In this document: positions 58,692 to 64,000 of the stretch, piece by piece | Numbering within the stretch: the stretch's first letter is position 1 | Layout of the letters: every line of letters begins with the position of its first letter | Assembly: GCF_025685655.1 (NCBI RefSeq) | Contig: NZ_JAGSYG010000001.1 | Span: forward strand, 992,001-1,056,000 | DNA length: 64,000 nt | Direction of reading: 5' to 3' | Source of the DNA: Acidicapsa ligni | Lineage (GTDB): Bacteria; Acidobacteriota; Terriglobia; Terriglobales; Acidobacteriaceae | Notes under the pieces: model-generated | Database searches by the model: none | Told to the model about the DNA's origin: nothing | The model's input: only the letters and a program-made list of their open reading frames with translations | Translations under genes and position numbers: made by a program

Positions 58692-60308
58692 ATGGCCGTC
58701 GTCATGCCCGTAAGCAGCGAGGGTGAGCCTGCGTCCGCTACGGCCCTGGTTGCGGCCATTGAGGCATACCTGGCGGACCATGCGGCGGCTGCGGTGCTCG
58801 AAGATGGGCGCGTGCTTTTTGATCTGCGGTATGCGCGCTACTCCGTCGCGGAGGCTCATGGCCGCTGCGTATTGCAGTTCTGGAGCGAGGAGCGCAATGT
58901 TGTTCGCTCGGTGATCAGCAGTCAGCGACGGGCGGGTTCTCTGCGGCTGCTGACGCGGCGTATGGGTGCTCCCAAGCCGGTTGCTCTGGAACTGGTTCCG
59001 AGCAGCGATCGCCGCACGCCGACTGCTCGGGATGCGGCTCGCCGCCAGTACATGCGGCTGCTGGAGCGAGTGCTGCTGCGAAACTTTCCGGAATGGAAGC
59101 CGGATGGATTTCGTTCGGCTACCGATCTTGAGCACAGCTTTGGTCCAGCTTATGTTCGCGGGGTGTTGGTGCGCGGAACGATGGCTACGATGGCTGAGGC
59201 AGTTGTCGGCATCGGTGTTTCGGAGTCGTCTGCGATGGTCGATGGAGTGCTGACTCCTGGCCTGCTGTGGCTGGATCATTGTCGCGAACACAGTGTGGGC
59301 AAGGCTGGGCGCGGTCGCCACTTTGGCGGGCTCAGGATTATCGTGCCAGCGGGCGCGTGGCGAACTACTGCGGAGCGCATGGTGTGGCTCAATCATGGTG
59401 TAGCGAGCTTTCAACTCTTCACGCTGGATGAACGGTCGGAAGAGCTTGTCGCGATAGACTTTCGCGATGTTGGCAATATGGACTCACGGCTGGTGCACGC
59501 CTTTGATGCGCAGGCAGCTATCGAACGCGCCCAGGCTGGTGTGGCACGTGTGCTGAAGCTGATCCCTGAGGCGGCGCATGCGCGGATCGAGTTACGCGCA
59601 TGCGCCGCGGCGGAGGTTGGCATGCTGCTGCATGGGCTGGAGTTTGCCCGTATACGTCAGAATGCTGCACGTTCTTTTGCTCGCGAGGATGAGATTGTTT
59701 TTGGTGCTGGCGCGAATGAAACGGTACTCGATGATGGGTCGGAAATGCTGTGCCGCAAGCTGCTGGAGCAGCTCTTCGATAGCCGCCATTCGGAGGGAGT
59801 GCATACGAATTCGCTCTTTCGTATGCAGCCGGAGCGATGGCTTGAATCGCGCATGCGCATGTCGATTGCGGAGTTGCTTCCTGCGCTGCGCGGTGAGTTT
59901 CTTTATTCGCAGGTGCCGGCGATTACTACAGGGGAACGCGGCATGCTCGACCTGTTGACTATCGATCGCAATGGCCGCCTGACCATCATCGAAGTAAAGG
60001 CAGACGAAGATATGCAGCTTCCGCTGCAGGGGTTGGACTATTGGATTCGCGTTCGCGCGCTGAATGCGGACCGGGCTATTGTTGGCAATCGCGAAGTTAG
60101 CGCATTCGAACGGCAGGGATATTTTGCGGGAGCCGAGTTAGCGAATCGTTCGCCTAAACTGCTGCTGGTTGCGCCTGCGCTGCGCATTCATCCGTCGAAT
60201 GAAATTGTGCTGCGTTACTTATCGCATGAGGTGGACTGGGAGTTGATCGCAGTCAGCGAACACTGGCGTCGTGAGCTGAAGGTGGTCTTTCGCAAGCATG
60301 GTGCTTAG
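58692..60308 (+). CDS. Hypothetical protein with C-terminal PD-(D/E)XK nuclease-like region
   Basis: The N-terminal 350 residues are not recognised (blocks VLEDGRVLFDLRYARYSVAE, GRHFGGLRIIVPAGAWRTTA). The C-terminal part contains GERGMLDLLTIDRNGRLTII then EVKADEDMQLPLQGLDYWIR: an Asp followed by Glu-x-Lys, the pattern of restriction-like nuclease folds. It may cut or process DNA, or be a structural relative only. It is 538 residues long and follows the YfiT-like gene by 8 bp. Confidence 0.75.
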   Translation: MAVVMPVSSEGEPASATALVAAIEAYLADHAAAAVLEDGRVLFDLRYARYSVAEAHGRCVLQFWSEERNVVRSVISSQRRAGSLRLLTRRMGAPKPVALELVPSSDRRTPTARDAARRQYMRLLERVLLRNFPEWKPDGFRSATDLEHSFGPAYVRGVLVRGTMATMAEAVVGIGVSESSAMVDGVLTPGLLWLDHCREHSVGKAGRGRHFGGLRIIVPAGAWRTTAERMVWLNHGVASFQLFTLDERSEELVAIDFRDVGNMDSRLVHAFDAQAAIERAQAGVARVLKLIPEAAHARIELRACAAAEVGMLLHGLEFARIRQNAARSFAREDEIVFGAGANETVLDDGSEMLCRKLLEQLFDSRHSEGVHTNSLFRMQPERWLESRMRMSIAELLPALRGEFLYSQVPAITTGERGMLDLLTIDRNGRLTIIEVKADEDMQLPLQGLDYWIRVRALNADRAIVGNREVSAFERQGYFAGAELANRSPKLLLVAPALRIHPSNEIVLRYLSHEVDWELIAVSEHWRRELKVVFRKHGA

Positions 60309-60335
60309 AGTATTTTGCCTATCAGGGAAAATGTT

Positions 60336-61484
60336 TTAGCGGCTCTTTTCCAATGCCAGTACGGAAAAGCCGGTGGCTGCATCGCTCATGAATTTTCCAA
60401 TGTCGGAGTTGGGATCGCGCTTTACGTTGACTGACCAGGCAGGCCACTGGCCCTCGGCTTTGTTCTGATTGGCCAGTATCCACGATAGTCCGCGCCTGGA
60501 TTCGACAGTCTTTCCCATACCGTTTTCTTCGAGCGCAAGCACGATGATGCCTGTCGCGTAACCGTCGCTGCGCAGGTCAAAGGGGGTGTTATCGTGGCGC
60601 TTCCAGGTGCCTTGTCCCAGGTCTGTGAGGCTCCAGCCGCCGTCCTCGTGCTGCTTTGTGTAAAGCTCTTTTGCCAGTGCGGCGCGTTCGGGATCGGTCA
60701 TCAGGCCGGGCAGTTTTGAAGATGCCCACAGCAGCGTGATGCGATTGATGAGTGGTTGAGCTGCCGCTTCGCGGTGAAGATATCCGCGCAACAAAGTTAG
60801 ATTGCGTTGAATCTTAGGGTCATTCCGATAGTTATCGGGAGCCATGCCGACGGCGAGCGCGGCCATTGCTGCGCCGTTGTATTCGCTCTCTGGTGCTTCC
60901 CAGGGAGAGAAGTGAAAGTCCTGCCAGATCCACGCACCGGCCTTTGCGCCGGTCTGTTCCTGCGATGTCCACATGCTCTCAAATGCTTTGCGAGTAACGG
61001 GCTGCAAGTGCCCTTGCTGCGCGTCGTATGCGACGAGAATCACAGCGTTATTGACTGCTTCAGCGTTGCGCGCTTCTTTGGTTTTGCCGGGGCCGTGCTC
61101 TGCGTCGGTGTAGAAGGTTGTCGCTTCCTTGCCTAAGTTGACGCGCTTGATGATGCTGTCGAGCATTACGCGTTCGGGATCGGACAGGTGTTGCTCTCCT
61201 AACTGTTCGCGCAAGGCGGGCCGCGCCAATGCATACGGGACCTGTGTGTGGCATGAGACGCAGACGGTGTCGTGATCCTTTTGCGCGTGTGGCCATGCCT
61301 GCCACCAAACTTCGCGACTGTCGAGATAGCTGGCCGCGGTAGCTTCATTCCATTTTTGATCAGACGGCGCATTGGCGGCCGATGAAGTATCGGAGTCTGG
61401 ATGCGTGGCCGCGCTGGCTGCTGCGGTGAGAGCGAGAGACGCAATCAGCGGGAGAACTACGCGCGAGATGGATAGCTTGAGCAT
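60336..61484 (-). CDS. Exported protein with haem-c motif and helical-toroid-like body
   Basis: This 382-residue protein has a signal peptide (LPLIASLALTAAASA) and a CVSCH motif (DTVCVSCHTQVPYALARPAL) for covalent haem. The following 260 residues form repeated helix pairs with QxxxGxW-type motifs (QEQTGAKAGAWIWQDFHFSP, KQHEDGGWSLTDLGQGTWKR, NKAEGQWPAWSVNVKRDPNS), as in squalene-cyclase or prenyltransferase-like alpha/alpha toroids. Such a fusion suggests a periplasmic electron-transfer or carrier role, not cyclisation. ATG 61484 is chosen for GGAG upstream; the frame opens at 61556. Confidence 0.72.
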   Translation of the reverse strand: MLKLSISRVVLPLIASLALTAAASAATHPDSDTSSAANAPSDQKWNEATAASYLDSREVWWQAWPHAQKDHDTVCVSCHTQVPYALARPALREQLGEQHLSDPERVMLDSIIKRVNLGKEATTFYTDAEHGPGKTKEARNAEAVNNAVILVAYDAQQGHLQPVTRKAFESMWTSQEQTGAKAGAWIWQDFHFSPWEAPESEYNGAAMAALAVGMAPDNYRNDPKIQRNLTLLRGYLHREAAAQPLINRITLLWASSKLPGLMTDPERAALAKELYTKQHEDGGWSLTDLGQGTWKRHDNTPFDLRSDGYATGIIVLALEENGMGKTVESRRGLSWILANQNKAEGQWPAWSVNVKRDPNSDIGKFMSDAATGFSVLALEKSR

Positions 61485-61822
61485 TGGCGCTCCATACGGG
61501 GACTCATAACGCAGAGGGGCTAACAAGGCAGAGACTAACTGGACCGCGACTAACAAGGCAGAGCCTTATGAGATCGGAGATTAGCACAGAATCGCATGTT
61601 ATTGGCGAATTTTGGAGCTAAGTGAATCATGCGCCCTTCAGGGCTGTTTCGTGGAGCTGAGGGTTGCTTCGCTTAGAGCGTAGTTACAGGCCGCAAAAAT
61701 ATTGTCGAGCGTAGGCGGGCTCCAAGCGTCTGTCTGATTAGAAGTCGCCGTTTGAAAGTCAATGGGCACCAATCGAGTCGCTGGGAAGTGCTCTTTTTGA
61801 ATGCATAATTTTGGAGGTAAAG
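61485..61822. other. 338-bp divergent gap with a 14-bp direct repeat
   Basis: CTAACAAGGCAGAG occurs twice, at 61520-61533 and 61550-61563, exactly 30 bp apart. The spacing and place, just upstream of the haem-motif gene, suit a dimeric regulator. No small gene is visible. The right end has GGAGG before the exported-protein start. Confidence 0.45.
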
Positions 61823-62605
61823 ATGCGATTGAATCATGATGCGCCTGTCAGGCGGAGCATAGGCTCTGCCCGTGTTTTTTCTGGGCTTTCGCTGGCCCTT
61901 GTGCTCTTTGTATCAAGCGGAGTTTTGCGGGCACAAACTACAGAGCTCAAGCCTGCGGAAGCGAAGCCGGTAGAGAGTTATCAGATCATTTACCTCACGA
62001 ATATTACGCAGGTCAATGATGCGAACGAGATTCAGACTGCGCTGCGCAACATGCTTCCGGGAGCGAAAATTTACTACGTTCCATCGCAGAGCGCCATCAC
62101 CATACGCGCGAATGCTGAAGATATGCAGGTGGCGCAGAAGATCGTATCGGATCTTAACCGGACGAGAAAAACTTACCGCCTCACCTATACGATCACCGAG
62201 ATAGAGAATGGCAAGCGAGCCGATCCTCATCACTTTGAGATAGTGGTGATTGCCGGTGCGCGAACAACGCTGAAGCAAGGCAGCCGTGTGCCGATCGTTA
62301 CCGGGACTTATGGCGAGAATGCACCTGCGCAGAGTTCGCAGGTGCAATATATCGACATTGGGATGAATATCGAAGCGTCCGTGGAGGAGTCTGTGGATGG
62401 GGTGCGGCTGCGTACGAAACTGGAGCAGTCGAGTGCTGCGGAGGATAAGTCTGGTATCTGGGCCCAGGATCCGGTGATACGGCAGATTCTGTTCGAGGGT
62501 ACGTCTACCTTGACGCAAGGCAAGCCGCTCGTTCTGGGAACGCTTGATTTACCGGGTGGTGCGCGGCGTGAGGAGATTGAGGTTACTTCAGAGCTTGTTC
62601 GGTAG
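61823..62605 (+). CDS. Exported secretin-like protein (paralogue of 10894-11460)
   Basis: This 260-residue protein has a signal peptide (GLSLALVLFVSSGVLRAQ) and an N-terminal domain like the N1/N3 repeats of secretins (TQVNDANEIQTALRNMLPGA, AITIRANAEDMQVAQKIVSD). A beta-rich part follows (GARTTLKQGSRVPIVTGTYG, SQVQYIDIGMNIEASVE, LTQGKPLVLGTLDLPGG). This suggests a role around type II/IV secretion or a stand-alone envelope protein. It lacks the C-terminal pore domain of true secretins. ATG 61823 has GGAGG upstream. The beta part matches the exported protein at 10894-11460. Confidence 0.8.
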   Translation: MRLNHDAPVRRSIGSARVFSGLSLALVLFVSSGVLRAQTTELKPAEAKPVESYQIIYLTNITQVNDANEIQTALRNMLPGAKIYYVPSQSAITIRANAEDMQVAQKIVSDLNRTRKTYRLTYTITEIENGKRADPHHFEIVVIAGARTTLKQGSRVPIVTGTYGENAPAQSSQVQYIDIGMNIEASVEESVDGVRLRTKLEQSSAAEDKSGIWAQDPVIRQILFEGTSTLTQGKPLVLGTLDLPGGARREEIEVTSELVR

Positions 62606-62641
62606 GGGCAAAAGGCTGAGGTGCGAGGGCTGATAAGGGTG

Positions 62642-62669
62642 GGGTGCTCGATGATGTTGTCGAGCACCC
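62642..62669 (+). terminator. Terminator after the secretin-like gene
   Basis: GGGTGCTCGA pairs with TCGAGCACCC around 8 bases, followed by TTTTTCTTT. It lies 36 bp after the stop and ahead of the convergent dus gene. Confidence 0.85.
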
Positions 62670-62707
62670 TTTTTCTTTATGGAAGCTGTGAGACGGTCAG
62701 CGGTGAA

Positions 62708-63958
62708 TCAGTCGGCGCAGCTAAGCGCTGACTCGGCTAGGGCATCTTCGGGGAAGTAGTCGCTGTCTAAGATCGCTTCTTCATGGGTGGCGTTCAGACG
62801 GGCGTCGAAGAACTCATCTACTGCTTCGAGGACGGCTTTGCCTGTTTTGGACATGAAGATCTGCTGGCGGAGTTTCGACCCGCCAGCTACTCCGTGGGTG
62901 AACCATGACGCGAACTGCTTCATCTTGCCTGCGGTTTCGCCGTGGCGTGCATCGCGGGGCAGGGACTGGCTGGCTTCTGCGTCCTCAATCAGCATTTGAA
63001 AGTATGTACGGATCATGCGATAGCGGTCGGCCTCGGTTGGCCTGGCGTATGCGCCGGTCGCGGTGTATTCGGCAATCTGCCGGAAGATCCAGGGATTCGA
63101 CGGGGCGGCGCGGCCAATCATTACCGCATCGCAGCCGGTCTGGGCGACCATGGCGGCAGCGTCTTCCGGCGTGCGGATATCTCCGTTGCCGATGACGGGA
63201 ATTGTGACGGCATCTTTGACGGCGGCGATCCACTCCCAGCGGGCCTGGCCGGTGTAGCCCTGCTCGCGGGTGCGTGCGTGGAGCGCAACGGCGCAGAGGC
63301 CTTCTTCCTGGGCCATGCGCGCCAGTTCGACGCAGACGATGTTCGAGTCGTTCCAGCCGAGGCGAAATTTGACGGTGAAGGGGATGGTGACGGCTTTGCG
63401 GATTTCCTTGAAGATTTCGCCGATTTTGGGCAGATCGCGCAGCAGGCCGCTGCCGCCGTTGCAGCCAACGACGCGTTTGGCGGGGCAGCCGAGGTTCAGA
63501 TCGACGGTGTCAAAGCCTGTGTCCTGAACAATGCGAGCGGCGTCGGCGAGTGTTTCGGCATTGGAGCCGAAAAGCTGCGCACCGATGGGGTGCTCATCAT
63601 CGTAAAACGTCAGATAGCGCTTGCGTTTTGACTCGCGCATGCGCGAGAGGCCGTCCGCAGAGGTGAACTCGGTCATCAACAGTCCGCAACCGGATTGCTG
63701 ATTGCTTACTTCGGAATCCACCGTTTCTGGAGATGTCGGGCTGGAGGCGGTGGTGAACAGGCTGGCATGGCGAATGAAGCGGCGAAAAACGGTGTCCGTG
63801 ACGCCGACCATGGGTGCGAGCACCGTCGCCGGAGCCACGTGGACTCCGTTGGAGGCTGGGCCAATATGGAACTCGGCGGGCACGCGAGCCGTTTCGGGCA
63901 TGGCGTGTTCGAGTGGATTGTCCCAGTTCTTGTTCACGGTAAAGCCCTTACCGGCCAT
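62708..63958 (-). CDS. dus: tRNA-dihydrouridine synthase (DusB-like)
   Basis: This FMN enzyme reduces uridines in tRNA to dihydrouridine. The 416-residue protein has TVLAPMVGVTDTVFRRF, the DLNLGCPAKRVVGCNGGSGL loop with the catalytic Cys, VKFRLGWNDSNIV, ALHARTREQGYTGQARWEWI, and GNGDIRTPEDAAAMVAQTG with GRAAPSNPWIF. It has an N-terminal extension of 40 residues and a 30-residue insert (ASSPTSPETVDSEVSNQ) after the first barrel strand. GGAG precedes ATG 63958; an internal ATG at 63901 is possible. No second gene follows in the window. Confidence 0.94.
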   Translation of the reverse strand: MAGKGFTVNKNWDNPLEHAMPETARVPAEFHIGPASNGVHVAPATVLAPMVGVTDTVFRRFIRHASLFTTASSPTSPETVDSEVSNQQSGCGLLMTEFTSADGLSRMRESKRKRYLTFYDDEHPIGAQLFGSNAETLADAARIVQDTGFDTVDLNLGCPAKRVVGCNGGSGLLRDLPKIGEIFKEIRKAVTIPFTVKFRLGWNDSNIVCVELARMAQEEGLCAVALHARTREQGYTGQARWEWIAAVKDAVTIPVIGNGDIRTPEDAAAMVAQTGCDAVMIGRAAPSNPWIFRQIAEYTATGAYARPTEADRYRMIRTYFQMLIEDAEASQSLPRDARHGETAGKMKQFASWFTHGVAGGSKLRQQIFMSKTGKAVLEAVDEFFDARLNATHEEAILDSDYFPEDALAESALSCAD

Positions 63959-64000
63959 CGGGGTTGCTCCGTTCTGACATCTTAATCAAAGCCTGACACA

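Overview
The window looks like a chromosomal segment of a soil acidobacterium (class Terriglobia, Granulicella/Terriglobus-like). This is inferred from several features: a TIGR03435/DUF3738 protein, two exported secretin-like proteins of a type common in that group, many ECF sigma factors, a B12-dependent ribonucleotide reductase, a GH127 glycosidase, and GC-rich genes. No phage, insertion sequence, CRISPR array, rRNA or tRNA gene was recognised. Gene density is ordinary, and most antisense open frames are GC-rich shadows.

Layout. 1-2250 (minus): serine-type metabolism. A SerA-like phosphoglycerate dehydrogenase reads continuously from an upstream XRE-type HTH domain, with a class V aminotransferase upstream of it. 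2.4-6.3 kb (plus): YqeY-like protein, Tat-exported GH127 glycosidase, APC permease. 6.4-7.8 kb (minus): VapBC-type toxin-antitoxin pair and RNase HI. 7.9-12.8 kb: two complete ECF sigma/anti-sigma modules that converge on one bidirectional terminator. 13.3-21.5 kb: radical SAM protein, bestrophin, DsbA-like protein, an EF-G paralogue and TolC. This part carries three of four copies of an unusual composite repeat (hairpin core plus hexamer-periodic tract). 21.6-29.3 kb: GT-C glycosyltransferase, Uma2 nuclease, an orphan ABC permease, an FG-GAP protein, a RodZ-like protein, MetK and alpha carbonic anhydrase. 29.4-33.3 kb: class II ribonucleotide reductase behind a probable NrdR box pair.

33.3-39.4 kb (minus) is a sugar-acid catabolic cluster: LacI regulator, SDR, KDG kinase, KDPG aldolase, MDR dehydrogenase and 6-phosphogluconate dehydrogenase. 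It feeds 2-keto-3-deoxygluconate into the lower Entner-Doudoroff route and the pentose phosphate pathway. 39.5-45 kb: S4 protein, ABC-F ATPase, CGNR regulator, alpha/beta hydrolase, and a divergent darcynin/TetR pair with a palindrome between them. 45.2-46.1 kb (minus) is the most striking locus. A CorE/ECF44-like sigma factor with a cysteine-rich tail lies just downstream of a 27-residue peptide built from three CxC hexads. The peptide resembles a miniature metallothionein and is preceded by an ECF-like promoter. 46.2-57.7 kb: PEP carboxylase, BamD-like protein, ribulose-phosphate epimerase, TIGR03435 protein, a truncated UvrC-like protein, and the TldE and TldD protease partners with two small genes between them. 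57.9-64 kb: an exported histidine-rich peptide, a DinB/YfiT-like protein, a PD-(D/E)XK-like protein, a protein with a haem-c motif and a helical-toroid-like body, a secretin-like exported protein and a tRNA-dihydrouridine synthase.

Regulation is prominent: three ECF sigma factors, two anti-sigma factors, LacI, TetR, CGNR and XRE-type regulators, and many strong palindromic terminators in convergent gaps.
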